64,000 nucleotides of DNA from Alphaproteobacteria bacterium. GTDB taxonomy: Bacteria; Pseudomonadota; Alphaproteobacteria; RF32; CAG-239. Below are positions 34,699 to 42,799 of the stretch, in pieces. The translations under genes were made by a program, and so were the position numbers. The notes under the pieces are model-generated. The model was not told the DNA's origin. It saw only the letters and a list, made by a program, of their open reading frames with translations, and did not search any database. Where the stretch lies: positions 1 through 64,000 of the forward strand of contig JAFUSU010000032.1 in the NCBI GenBank assembly GCA_017467515.1, in the 5' to 3' direction. Position 1 is the stretch's first letter, and every line of letters begins with the position of its first letter.

Positions 34699-35733
34699 AT
34701 GGCAAAAGACAACGGCCCTTGGGGGAAAAATGAAAATATCAGTCCTTGGGGGGAAACAAGCGAAAAAATTTCAAAACCAAAAGTGATTGATTTATCAACG
34801 ATTGAACATCTGAAAAACAATGACGGTTTTGATTTTAAACCAAGCTGGCTTTTGATTGGTATTCTTCTGTTATGGATTGTATCCGGATTCTATCAGATAC
34901 AGCCCAGCGAACAGGGCGTTGTTACACGTTTCGGCGCTTATGTTTATACAACGGATGCCGGTTTGCACTATCATCTACCCTACCCGATTGAAAATGTTGT
35001 TAAAGTAAATACAACACGTGAACGTAGTATCAATCTGGGTGTTATGGAAGATTATCGCAACAAAATGCAATCTTTTACGGAAAGCCATATGTTAACGGGA
35101 GATGAAAACATTGTTGACATCAACTTAACCATTGTCTGGCGCATAAAAGATGCAAAAGACTATTTATTCAGTATGCGCAGTCCGGACACAACCGTTCAAG
35201 TTGCCGCCCAGTCCGTATTGCGAGAAATTGTCGGTCAATCTGAAATGCAACCGATTATCACCGGAGATCGCGGCAAAGTCGAAGATGAAACCAAAGAAGA
35301 ACTTCAAAAAGTATTAAATGAATTTGGTTCTGGCATAGAAATCGTTCGTGTAAAATTACAAAAAGCTGACCCTCCGAAACAAGTTGTTGATGCCTTTAAT
35401 GAGGTTCAACGAGCTAAAGCTGATATGGAACGTTTCAAAAACGAAGCGGAAGCCTATCGTAATGAAATCATTCCAAAGGCGCGTGGTGAAGCTGCTCAAA
35501 AATTGCAAGATGCTCAAGCTTATCAAGCCGCTGTTGTTAATAAAGCAAAAGGTGAAGCAGAAAGATTTAACTCTGTTTATAATGCCTATAAACAGGGAAA
35601 GGAAGTCACCGCCAAGAGAATGTATCTTGAAACGATGGAAAACGTCGTCAATAAATCTCAAAAAATTATTCTGGATCCTTCAGCCAAAGGCAGTAATGTT
35701 TTGCCGCTTTTACCATTAAATGCAAATAAATAA
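34699..35733 (+). CDS. hflK: FtsH protease regulator HflK
   Basis: Together with HflC forms the large membrane-anchored SPFH complex that surrounds and modulates FtsH. The 344 residues begin with a Gly/Trp-rich segment (DNGPWGKNENISPWGE, 4-19), then one membrane helix (about 51-67) and an SPFH domain on the periplasmic side (QPSEQGVVTRFGAY..., about 72 onward), with a long coiled coil (about 235-305, rich in EAEAYRNE-type residues). SD GAGGTG. The hflC gene follows 12 bases later. Confidence 0.95.
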   Translation: MAKDNGPWGKNENISPWGETSEKISKPKVIDLSTIEHLKNNDGFDFKPSWLLIGILLLWIVSGFYQIQPSEQGVVTRFGAYVYTTDAGLHYHLPYPIENVVKVNTTRERSINLGVMEDYRNKMQSFTESHMLTGDENIVDINLTIVWRIKDAKDYLFSMRSPDTTVQVAAQSVLREIVGQSEMQPIITGDRGKVEDETKEELQKVLNEFGSGIEIVRVKLQKADPPKQVVDAFNEVQRAKADMERFKNEAEAYRNEIIPKARGEAAQKLQDAQAYQAAVVNKAKGEAERFNSVYNAYKQGKEVTAKRMYLETMENVVNKSQKIILDPSAKGSNVLPLLPLNANK

Positions 35734-35745
35734 GGAGATTAACCT

Positions 35746-36621
35746 ATGCGTACGAATTTCAAATACTATCTGGCCGCCTGTGGAATCGCTGTTTTATTTG
35801 TTTTGGCTAATGCAATTTATATTGTCAATCAGGCTGAGCAAGCTATTGTTTTACAATTTGGTGAACCGATCCGTGTTGTAAAGGAACCTGGTCTTAAATT
35901 TAAAATTCCTTTTATTCAAAATGTTGTTTTTTACGATATGCGTTTACTCAATTTAGATCCGCCGGCGCAAGAAGTTGTCTTGAATGATAAAAAACGTCTT
36001 GATGTTGACAGTTTCACACGTTATCGCATTATCAATCCGTTGAGATTTTACCAAACTGTCCGGACAGAAGATCAGGCTCAGAGTAAATTAGCCGAAATTG
36101 TCAATTCTTCGGTTCGCAAGATTCTCGGTCGCATTACATTACAGGAATTACTTTCCGAAAAACGCAATCAAATTATGCGTGATATAAGCAAAGCCGTTAA
36201 AATCGATGCCGAACAGATCGGTGTCAACGTTGCTGATGTTCGTATTCGTCGGGCAGACTTACCGTTAGAAGTTTTACAAGCCATCAATGCGCGTATGAAG
36301 ACAGAACGTGAGCGTGACGCTAAAGAATTTCGGGCTCGAGGTCAGCAGGAGGCTCAACAAATTCGGGCTGCCGCTGAAAAAGAAAAAACAATTATTATTG
36401 CCGAAGCCGAAAAACAGGCTCAAATCACTCGCGGTGAAGGAGATAAAGAAGCCATTAAAATTTGGAATGATGCCGCTAATCAAGATAAAGAATTTTTTGC
36501 TTTTTATCGTTCTTTAGAAGCCTATAAAAATTCTTTATCAAATGGCGAAGCATCTCTGGTATTGTCTCCGGATTCTGAATTTTTCAAATATTTCAGAAAA
36601 TCTCTTAACACAGGAAATTAA
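35746..36621 (+). CDS. hflC: FtsH protease regulator HflC
   Basis: The partner of HflK, 291 residues. A single N-terminal membrane helix (about 8-26) and the SPFH domain (VNQAEQAIVLQFGEPIRV, 27-44) are followed by a coiled-coil region with EFRARGQQEAQQIRAAAEKE (about 195-214). It is translated after an AAGGAG SD and its stop almost touches htrA, giving the common alphaproteobacterial order hflK-hflC-htrA. Confidence 0.95.
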   Translation: MRTNFKYYLAACGIAVLFVLANAIYIVNQAEQAIVLQFGEPIRVVKEPGLKFKIPFIQNVVFYDMRLLNLDPPAQEVVLNDKKRLDVDSFTRYRIINPLRFYQTVRTEDQAQSKLAEIVNSSVRKILGRITLQELLSEKRNQIMRDISKAVKIDAEQIGVNVADVRIRRADLPLEVLQAINARMKTERERDAKEFRARGQQEAQQIRAAAEKEKTIIIAEAEKQAQITRGEGDKEAIKIWNDAANQDKEFFAFYRSLEAYKNSLSNGEASLVLSPDSEFFKYFRKSLNTGN

Positions 36622-36622
36622 A

Positions 36623-38014
36623 ATGAAACATAATAAACTTATTTTAGCGATTTTTCTGATTACAGGTTTTTGCCAAAATGTTTTGGCACGAGCCGATTTT
36701 CCATCATTTGCTGATTTGGCGGAAAAATTACTTCCGTCTGTCGTTAATATATCAACAACAACCTTAAACGAAGACGGTGCCGAAGATATTGCGCCGGAAA
36801 CAGAAACATTGGGATCCGGTTTTATCATTAGTAAGGATGGCTATATTGTCACCAACCAGCACGTTATTAACAAAGCAAAAGTCATTAACGTCACCCTCTT
36901 TAATAACGAAAAAATTGAAGCAGAAATTATCGGCGAAGATAAAAAAACGGATTTAGCCGTTCTCAAGATAACCACAGAAACACCCCTCACGCCCGTTGCT
37001 TTCGGAAATTCGGATACCTTACGTGTAGGAGATTGGGTATTAGCCATCGGTAATCCGTTTGGCTTGGGAGGAAGCGTAACAGCCGGTATTGTTTCAGCCA
37101 AATCAAGAGATATCGAATCCGGTTCTTATGATAATTTCATTCAGACAGATGCCGCTATCAATCAAGGAAATTCCGGCGGTCCGATGTTTAATTTACAAGG
37201 AGAAGTCATTGGTGTAAACAGTGCTATCTTTTCAACCACCGGAGAATCAATGGGGATTGGCTTCGCAACTCCGTCTAAAATGGCCGAATGGGTTATCAGT
37301 CAACTGCGCAGTCAAGGAAAAGTGACACGTGGTTGGATCGGAATTGCCATTAAACCGGCACCTCACCCCTATCAAGGTATTTTAATATCTCGTATCACGG
37401 AGAACTCTCCGGCTTCAAAAGCAGGATTCAGCGCCGGAGATATTATTACTAAATTCAATACGATGCCCATCACAAGCGCAACCAATTTATCAAGAATTAT
37501 TGCTGAAAGCCGCCTTGGTGAATTGCTGAATTTTGAGATTTTGCGCAACGGACAAATTATGACACTTCAGGTAGCAGCTGAAGAAATGCCTGATGAAGAA
37601 ACAAAAACCCAAGCCCCCGTAGAAACGCCCGCACCAGCAACGGAAGAACAAGCTGTTGCACCGGAACCGATTGAAGAAACACCTCAAGAAGCTGATATTT
37701 CCCAAGAAAAAGATTCACAGAAATCTCCTTTAGGGCTTGAGATCAATAACACAACCGCCGAACTTCTGGCACAATATAAACTGCCGACCGATAGTAAGGG
37801 AGTTATCATCACCGCTATGGACGGACAATCCGATGCTTCGGAAAAAGGCATTCAGGTTGGCGATTTAATTACAAAAGTAGATAAAAAAGAAGTTTTTGAT
37901 ATCATCAGCTTTAATGATTATATCAAACAAGCACAAAATGAGAACAACCGCCCTGTTCTGCTGACAATTCAAAATTCTGAAGCGGAACACTTTGTTGCCG
38001 TAAAGTTAAAATAA
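36623..38014 (+). CDS. degP: Periplasmic serine endoprotease, HtrA/DegP family
   Basis: Degrades or chaperones damaged envelope proteins. The signal peptide spans residues 1-22 (ending VLA). The trypsin-like domain has the full triad: His80 (TNQHVI), Asp110 (KTDLAVL) and Ser184 (GNSGGPM). PDZ1 spans about 255-330. A Pro/Glu/Thr/Ala-rich linker (about 340-375) leads to a second, shorter PDZ (about 385-463). The ATG at 36623 is chosen with the GGAAA SD; the longer open frame lies within hflC. The 463-residue length is typical of DegP/DegQ. Substrate-activated oligomerisation is expected from the family. Confidence 0.93.
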   Translation: MKHNKLILAIFLITGFCQNVLARADFPSFADLAEKLLPSVVNISTTTLNEDGAEDIAPETETLGSGFIISKDGYIVTNQHVINKAKVINVTLFNNEKIEAEIIGEDKKTDLAVLKITTETPLTPVAFGNSDTLRVGDWVLAIGNPFGLGGSVTAGIVSAKSRDIESGSYDNFIQTDAAINQGNSGGPMFNLQGEVIGVNSAIFSTTGESMGIGFATPSKMAEWVISQLRSQGKVTRGWIGIAIKPAPHPYQGILISRITENSPASKAGFSAGDIITKFNTMPITSATNLSRIIAESRLGELLNFEILRNGQIMTLQVAAEEMPDEETKTQAPVETPAPATEEQAVAPEPIEETPQEADISQEKDSQKSPLGLEINNTTAELLAQYKLPTDSKGVIITAMDGQSDASEKGIQVGDLITKVDKKEVFDIISFNDYIKQAQNENNRPVLLTIQNSEAEHFVAVKLK

Positions 38015-38469
38015 TGAAAAGAGTTGATTTTTATCATTTACAAAAACAAACTTTAGAAGATGTTCTTCCTAAATTGGTAGAGAAAGCTTACGCTACAGGT
38101 AAAAGAATAAAAATCAAAATAGGCAATGAAGCGCGTGTTGACTTCATCAACTCTTTATTATGGACATATAATGAGGAAGCATTCATTCCGCACGGAAACA
38201 AAAAAGACGGTTTTGCCAAAGAACAACCTGTTTGGCTCAGCACTGAAGATGACAATCCCAATCAGGCTGAGATGCTGTTTTTAGTTGACGGCGCAAAATT
38301 TAATTTAAATAATGAAAATAATTTTTCGCGTATTTTCAATATATTTGATGGAAATATTGAAGAATCACTTCAACAAGCGAGAGCTTTTTGGAAAGAACTC
38401 TCCGCTTTAGAAATTGAAAAAAATTATTTCCAACAAGATGATAATGGCAAATGGAACAAAAAAGGATAA
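38014..38469 (+). CDS. holC: DNA polymerase III chi subunit
   Basis: A 151-residue HolC protein: MKRVDFYHL at the start, KAYATGKRIKIKI (about 24-36), the LLWTYNEEAFIPHG segment (about 48-61) and QPVWLSTEDDNPN are characteristic. Chi links the clamp loader to single-stranded DNA-binding protein. It overlaps the htrA stop by one base (TAATG) and is the last gene of the operon before a terminator. A C-terminal extension (about 120-151) is acidic/basic and not conserved. Confidence 0.9.
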   Translation: MKRVDFYHLQKQTLEDVLPKLVEKAYATGKRIKIKIGNEARVDFINSLLWTYNEEAFIPHGNKKDGFAKEQPVWLSTEDDNPNQAEMLFLVDGAKFNLNNENNFSRIFNIFDGNIEESLQQARAFWKELSALEIEKNYFQQDDNGKWNKKG

Positions 38470-38504
38470 AAAAAACTCCCGCTGATATTGCGGGAGATTT
38501 TTTT
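38468..38504. terminator. Bidirectional terminator
   Basis: CTCCCGC (38476-38482) pairs with GCGGGAG (38490-38496), flanked by A6 and T7. It separates holC from the convergent gene at 38503. Confidence 0.85.
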
Positions 38505-39066
38505 AAGGAGCCATAAAGGCAACCATCGGCCTAAAATAAGCGCCACTACTACCGTCTGTTCTCATATTGAGAGAATCACCATCAAGCATATCAACAACAG
38601 CAGAGTGGTACTCATCTTTCGGTTCGCCCCAGAATAAATCTTCACTCCACTTGAGTTGTTTTACCGCCTTGAGGGCCGGAAGAATAACTGAAATATTATT
38701 AAAAACCTGTTGTAACTCCTCACTAGTCGGACGGTAAATTATGCCGAACGGGAATTGCTTGGCATACTCTGCTTGCAATGCATCCATATAGGCACTAATC
38801 TGATCGCCCATAATGTAGCGTTGTTTAAAAGAGTCACCGTAGACGATCCCTTCTTTCTTATCCACAATAAGAACCAGAGATTTGAGGCTCTTCCGGGGTG
38901 AAAACACCTTTGAAACGGTATCATCGGCATACCAATACATACCAATCTCCACGCGTTCCAAATTGTTCTTTTTCAGAGGAATAAATTTAACCTCTGTAGC
39001 TTGTTCCTTGACCGTCGGCATCAATTTTGTCTGCCGTTCTAGCATTTTTCTTAGCACTTCATCCAT
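38503..39066 (-). CDS. Orphan protein (187 aa), related to the product at 30826-31320
   Basis: Shares with 30826 the core VEIGMYWYADDT...KSLKSLVLIVDKKEGIVYGDSF (read in shorter pieces, about residues 35-80). The C-terminal end, SSGAYFRPMVAF, matches the closing Y.RP..AF motif seen in DUF1566-like repeats. No signal peptide. As in the other two orphan genes, the leader before the ATG is an A/T-only run (TTTTAAAAATAAATTTTTATG) without an SD, unlike nearly all other genes here. Monocistronic and convergent with holC. Function unknown; lateral origin is possible. Confidence 0.6.
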   Translation of the reverse strand: MDEVLRKMLERQTKLMPTVKEQATEVKFIPLKKNNLERVEIGMYWYADDTVSKVFSPRKSLKSLVLIVDKKEGIVYGDSFKQRYIMGDQISAYMDALQAEYAKQFPFGIIYRPTSEELQQVFNNISVILPALKAVKQLKWSEDLFWGEPKDEYHSAVVDMLDGDSLNMRTDGSSGAYFRPMVAFMAP

Positions 39067-39149
39067 AAAAATTTATTTTTAAAATTAATAATAAAGAAAA
39101 TAACTCATATCGCTTGCCATATTATTCCATTTTATACAAAAATCAACAA

Positions 39150-39186
39150 AAAAAATTGCTCTTATTCAAATTAAGAGCAATTTTTC
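39150..39186 (-). terminator. Terminator of the DegT aminotransferase gene
   Basis: ATTGCTCTTA pairs with TTAAGAGCAAT and is followed by a T-run on the minus strand. A-run and T-run on both sides make it possibly bidirectional. Confidence 0.75.
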
Positions 39187-39213
39187 TGATACAGAACTTA
39201 TCTGAGACCTGAA

Positions 39214-40374
39214 TTATGCAGCCTTTTTCATTTTTTCGGCAGCAAATTCATTCATTTTAGAAATAACGTAGTCCAAATCCTGATTATCAAGATAAGGAGT
39301 CATCGGAATAGAAAGAACTGTTTTAGACAATTTCTCGCAAACAGGAAGCTTACGTGTATTCCACTTAGCATAAGCCGTTTGTGTATGAACCGGACGCGGA
39401 TAATAAGCGCCACAAGGAATACCGTTTTCCTTCAAATAAGCCATCAGTTCGTCACGATGCTCGCAATTAATGGTATATAAAGCATAAGCAGATTGGCAGT
39501 TTGGCAAAATTTGTTGTTTATTGAAATAACTGCTTAACTCATTATCATAACGGCTTGCGACACGATAACGATCTTTCAATTCCTGATCGAATACTTTTAA
39601 TTTTTGCAACAAAACAGCTGCTTGGAAAGTATTCATACGACCGGTCATACCTAAACGAACATTATCATAGTGATCTTCAGGGCTCATACCGTGAACACGG
39701 CAAGATTGAACAAGTGCATTTTCTTCATCCGTATGAGAGAAAACGGCACCACCATCACCGTAACAAGCTAAAGGTTTGGTCGGATAGAATGATGTTGCGG
39801 TCATATCGGCGATTGAACCGGCTTTTTTACCTTTATAAACAGAACCGTAACCTTGGCAAGAGTCAGCCAAAACTTTCATACCGTTTTTATGAGCAATTTC
39901 AATAATGGCATCATAATCACAAGGAGAACCGAAAATATCAACCGGAATAACAGCCTTAAGGTTCAATTTTCCTTCAGCCTTAACTTCAGCAATAGCGCGT
40001 TCCAAATCTTTTGGATCCATATTGTATGTATTCGGATCGGAATCAACAAAAATCGGTGTAGCGCCTAGTAAAACCGGAGCCTCTGCAGAAGCAACAAAAG
40101 TAAAGGATGAAACAAAAACAGCATCACCTGCTTTAACATCCCAAGCCATCAGAGCTAATGTCAAAGCATCTGTACCTGAACCGCAGGTTGAGCAGTTTTT
40201 AACTTGAGAATAAGCGGCCAATTTAGCATCTAACTCTTTTGTTTCCGGACCCTGAGCATATCCGCCGTGGTTCAAAATTGTTCTGAAAGCTTCAATAAAG
40301 TTTTCTTGTCCGATAACTTTCTGAGTAGTTGCACAATCAAACAAATTAATAGGTTTTGCTGGTTTAGTAGTCAT
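39214..40374 (-). CDS. DegT/DnrJ/EryC1/StrS family sugar aminotransferase
   Basis: A 386-residue PLP enzyme that aminates nucleotide-linked keto sugars for surface glycans. Visible are the N-terminal GYAQGPETKELDAKLA (38-53), the CSTCGSGTDALTLAL motif (61-75), the PLP-binding Asp171 (DSCQGYGS) and the Schiff-base Lys200 in TSFYPTKPLACYGDGGA. Closest in style to WbpE/DegT enzymes acting on UDP- or dTDP-3-keto or 4-keto sugars; which one is unclear. SD AAAGGA. It stands alone, away from the glycan clusters, with its own promoter and terminator. Confidence 0.9.
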   Translation of the reverse strand: MTTKPAKPINLFDCATTQKVIGQENFIEAFRTILNHGGYAQGPETKELDAKLAAYSQVKNCSTCGSGTDALTLALMAWDVKAGDAVFVSSFTFVASAEAPVLLGATPIFVDSDPNTYNMDPKDLERAIAEVKAEGKLNLKAVIPVDIFGSPCDYDAIIEIAHKNGMKVLADSCQGYGSVYKGKKAGSIADMTATSFYPTKPLACYGDGGAVFSHTDEENALVQSCRVHGMSPEDHYDNVRLGMTGRMNTFQAAVLLQKLKVFDQELKDRYRVASRYDNELSSYFNKQQILPNCQSAYALYTINCEHRDELMAYLKENGIPCGAYYPRPVHTQTAYAKWNTRKLPVCEKLSKTVLSIPMTPYLDNQDLDYVISKMNEFAAEKMKKAA

Positions 40375-40406
40375 AATATATTCCTTTCATAATTCAACTG
40401 ACTCGG

Positions 40407-40434
40407 ATAATATCAAAAAAAAATCCGATTGCAA
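40407..40434 (-). promoter_or_regulatory. Sigma-70-like promoter of the DegT aminotransferase
   Basis: On the minus strand TTGCAA (40434-40429), 16-base spacer, TATTAT (40412-40407), 33 bases before the ATG. Confidence 0.5.
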
Positions 40435-40495
40435 AACACAAAACATTTCTGATTTGTAACAAAACAACAAAATAAGCGCTTTCAGATAAAATTTA

Positions 40496-40523
40496 TTGAT
40501 TTAGTAAAAAATAATGCTATATT
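40496..40523 (+). promoter_or_regulatory. Sigma-70-like promoter of mlaA-mlaC
   Basis: TTGATT (40496-40501), 16-base spacer, TATATT (40518-40523). Transcription from here would start near 40530, downstream of the ATG at 40514, which supports the GTG start at 40559. Confidence 0.45.
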
Positions 40524-40558
40524 TGTATAAGTTTTTACATTCAGGAAAGGATGCGTCT

Positions 40559-41308
40559 GTGCTTAATAAATTAGGGCTGTGCGTTTATATTTCAGCATTT
40601 GCGTTGATGACGGCTTCTTGCTCATCAACATCTTCTCACAATGAATCAGACGGCTTAGAATCTTATAACCGAGCTGTGTATAAGTTTAACAATCAATTTT
40701 ATAAATATGTTATGAAACCTGTTTCTAAAGGGTATCGTCACATTACAACCCCGACCGCGAGAGAACATATAGGAAATGCGTTTTCTAACGTTAAGGAACC
40801 TATTTATGCCGTTAACCACCTGTTACAGGGCGAAGTTGTTGAAAGCGGAAAAGATCTTGCTCGTTTTGCGGTTAATACCACGCTTGGTATAGCCGGAACT
40901 TATGATGTTGCCGGGAAAGGATGGAATTTACCGAAAAACAAAACCGGTTTTGATGATACATTAGCAACATGGGGAATGCCGGACGGCCCGTTCATTATGT
41001 TACCGTTTGTCGGTCCGAGCACACCGCGTGCCACAGCAGGTTTGGTTGCCGATTCTTTTGCTAATCCGGTTTATTGGGCAACAGCTAATGATGCCAACAT
41101 TCACGATAAAGTTTACTACCCTTACGTAGCAGCTAATGCTGTTGTTGTTTATGAATCGGGAATGGATGTTTTAGATGATTTGGAACGAAATTCCGTTGAT
41201 TTTTATACAACAATGAAATCGGCTTACATCCAAAACCGTAACGGAAAAGCTTCTGACGATACCGTCAGCTATGACTTCGGTATGGATGACGAAGAAGAAG
41301 ATTATTAA
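40559..41308 (+). CDS. mlaA: Outer-membrane lipid asymmetry lipoprotein MlaA (VacJ)
   Basis: Removes mislocalised phospholipids from the outer leaflet of the outer membrane. The start is placed at GTG 40559, 7 bases after AAAGGA; it gives a clean lipoprotein signal with lipobox MTASC (Cys21) and 249 residues. Family signatures: YNRAVYKFNNQFYKYVMKPV (about 33-52), FAVNTTLGIAGTYDVA (about 103-118), GFDDTLATWGMPDGPF (about 128-143). The C-terminus is acidic. mlaC follows 26 bases on, but mlaD, mlaE and mlaF are not in the window. Confidence 0.93.
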   Translation: MLNKLGLCVYISAFALMTASCSSTSSHNESDGLESYNRAVYKFNNQFYKYVMKPVSKGYRHITTPTAREHIGNAFSNVKEPIYAVNHLLQGEVVESGKDLARFAVNTTLGIAGTYDVAGKGWNLPKNKTGFDDTLATWGMPDGPFIMLPFVGPSTPRATAGLVADSFANPVYWATANDANIHDKVYYPYVAANAVVVYESGMDVLDDLERNSVDFYTTMKSAYIQNRNGKASDDTVSYDFGMDDEEEDY

Positions 41309-41334
41309 CTTTCAGACTAATTAGGAGTATCAAA

Positions 41335-41934
41335 ATGAAAAAAGTATTTTTAACCTCCCTTTTTGCCGCATTTTTTATGACGGCACAGATTGCTAAAGCT
41401 GATGTTGATGCAAAAGGTGCTGAAGAATTTGTTCACAATATGACTAATGAAGGTATTGAACAGATTATTAATGCAAATGTTTCTCAGGCAGAAAAGCAAC
41501 AACGTTTTAAAAAATTATTCAATGAAGCTCTGGATTTAGACTTTATCGGAAAATATGTTTTAGGACGTTATTGGAGAACAGCTACTCCCGAGCAAAGAAA
41601 AGAATTTATCAATACCTATCGTGAATTAAATACAAAAGTTTGGTCTGAACGTTTTGATGAATTTAAAGGAAAGAATTTTGTTTTCAAAGGAACAACGCCA
41701 TCAAATTCGGCGGGACAAGTTTTTGTAAACACCATTGTTCCGATGGATCAAGGCGAACCGGCAACAGTTGTTTGGCGTGTTAAACAAGACGGTAATACCT
41801 TTAAAATTATTGATATCATTATCGAAAAGGTCAGCTTAACAATGGCTAATCGTAATGAATATACCGCTTTTATTAAAAACAACGGCGGAAACATTGACGC
41901 TTTAATTGCAAATCTCAAAACAAAGTTGAAATAA
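41335..41934 (+). CDS. mlaC: Periplasmic phospholipid carrier MlaC (Ttg2D family)
   Basis: Shuttles phospholipid between MlaA in the outer membrane and MlaFEDB in the inner membrane. The 199-residue protein has a signal peptide (1-22, ending KA), then the MlaC/Tol-toluene-tolerance domain: FKKLFNEALDLDFIGKYVLG (about 57-76), RYWRTATPEQRKEFI, and VVWRVKQDGNTFKIIDIIIE (about 144-163). SD TAGGAG. It shares a stop/start overlap with the EF-hand gene, so those are translationally coupled. Confidence 0.93.
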   Translation: MKKVFLTSLFAAFFMTAQIAKADVDAKGAEEFVHNMTNEGIEQIINANVSQAEKQQRFKKLFNEALDLDFIGKYVLGRYWRTATPEQRKEFINTYRELNTKVWSERFDEFKGKNFVFKGTTPSNSAGQVFVNTIVPMDQGEPATVVWRVKQDGNTFKIIDIIIEKVSLTMANRNEYTAFIKNNGGNIDALIANLKTKLK

Positions 41935-42734
41935 TGACCAAATCGTTCAACTTTGCCTTATTGGCTTCGTTTTGCTTCATCGGTAGCGCATTTGCTGCCG
42001 ATGATGCTTTTGTTATAAAAGCCGAAGATATTAAAACAGCCGCTATCGAAAAGCTTCATCAACAGGGAACAAACAGTTTTGAGATGTTTGACATTGACAG
42101 TAACGGCAAAATTTCGAAAACAGAAGCGGATATGTCTACAAAAGGGTTGGATATGGTTCAAGTTCCTTTTTATACCCCCGAAGATATCACCAAAATCAAG
42201 AAAGATGTAACAGATGCCTTTAACCGCTTTGATGAAAATAAAGATGAAAATCTGAATAAAGAAGAAGCTGAGAAATTTTTAGCTTATATTGAAAATATGC
42301 TTGCAAATTTACAAATATCTAAAATGGATACAGATAATGACGGCAATATTTCAGATGAGGAAATGATGTCTTTCTCTCGGCAACTTCCGTCGTTAGAGGA
42401 AAGTATGGCCAGATTGCAGGAAGCGACAAAAAAGCTGGAAGAAATTAATAAAAATCCGCAACAATATTTGAATAATATGGTTCAAAATGTAGGAAACAGC
42501 GTTAATCAAGAAGAATACACGCAAATGGATAAGGATAAGAACAATCAAGTTAATGTTGATGAGTACGTGGATTATATGTTCAACCATCCGAACAATAAAG
42601 AACTCGGCTTTAGCAAGGAAGATTACAAAAATATCTATCAATTAATGGATACTTCAGGAAAAGGCCACATAAGTCTGGAAGAATATTTAGACTATAATAA
42701 AAAGCAATTTGAAGAAATTATGTCTTCAAAATAA
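41934..42734 (+). CDS. Exported protein with five EF-hand calcium loops
   Basis: Signal peptide 1-21 (ending FAA). Five 12-residue EF-hand loops are visible: 53-64 (DIDSNGKISKTE), 100-111 (DENKDENLNKEE), 132-143 (DTDNDGNISDEE), 199-210 (DKDKNNQVNVDE) and 239-250 (DTSGKGHISLEE), each with Asp at position 1 and Glu at 12. A helical linker (about 150-190) separates the third from the fourth. Calcium binding in the periplasm is a safe inference; the target is unknown. Overlap with mlaC by one base suggests coupling of calcium sensing to the envelope lipid system, but that is speculation. Confidence 0.8.
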   Translation: MTKSFNFALLASFCFIGSAFAADDAFVIKAEDIKTAAIEKLHQQGTNSFEMFDIDSNGKISKTEADMSTKGLDMVQVPFYTPEDITKIKKDVTDAFNRFDENKDENLNKEEAEKFLAYIENMLANLQISKMDTDNDGNISDEEMMSFSRQLPSLEESMARLQEATKKLEEINKNPQQYLNNMVQNVGNSVNQEEYTQMDKDKNNQVNVDEYVDYMFNHPNNKELGFSKEDYKNIYQLMDTSGKGHISLEEYLDYNKKQFEEIMSSK

Positions 42735-42760
42735 AATAAGTAACAGACTTAAGTAAACAG

Positions 42761-42783
42761 CTCCTCGTCAGAGGAGTTTTTAA
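42761..42783 (+). terminator. Terminator of mlaA-mlaC-EF-hand
   Basis: CTCCTC and GAGGAG pair around GTCA and are followed by TTTTTA. Confidence 0.65.
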
Positions 42784-42799
42784 GGAAACACTGCTTATT

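Noticed and set aside
40514-40558. Upstream ATG for MlaA at 40514
   Set aside because: It would lie at or before the predicted transcript start and has no SD. GTG at 40559 has one and yields a clean lipoprotein signal.
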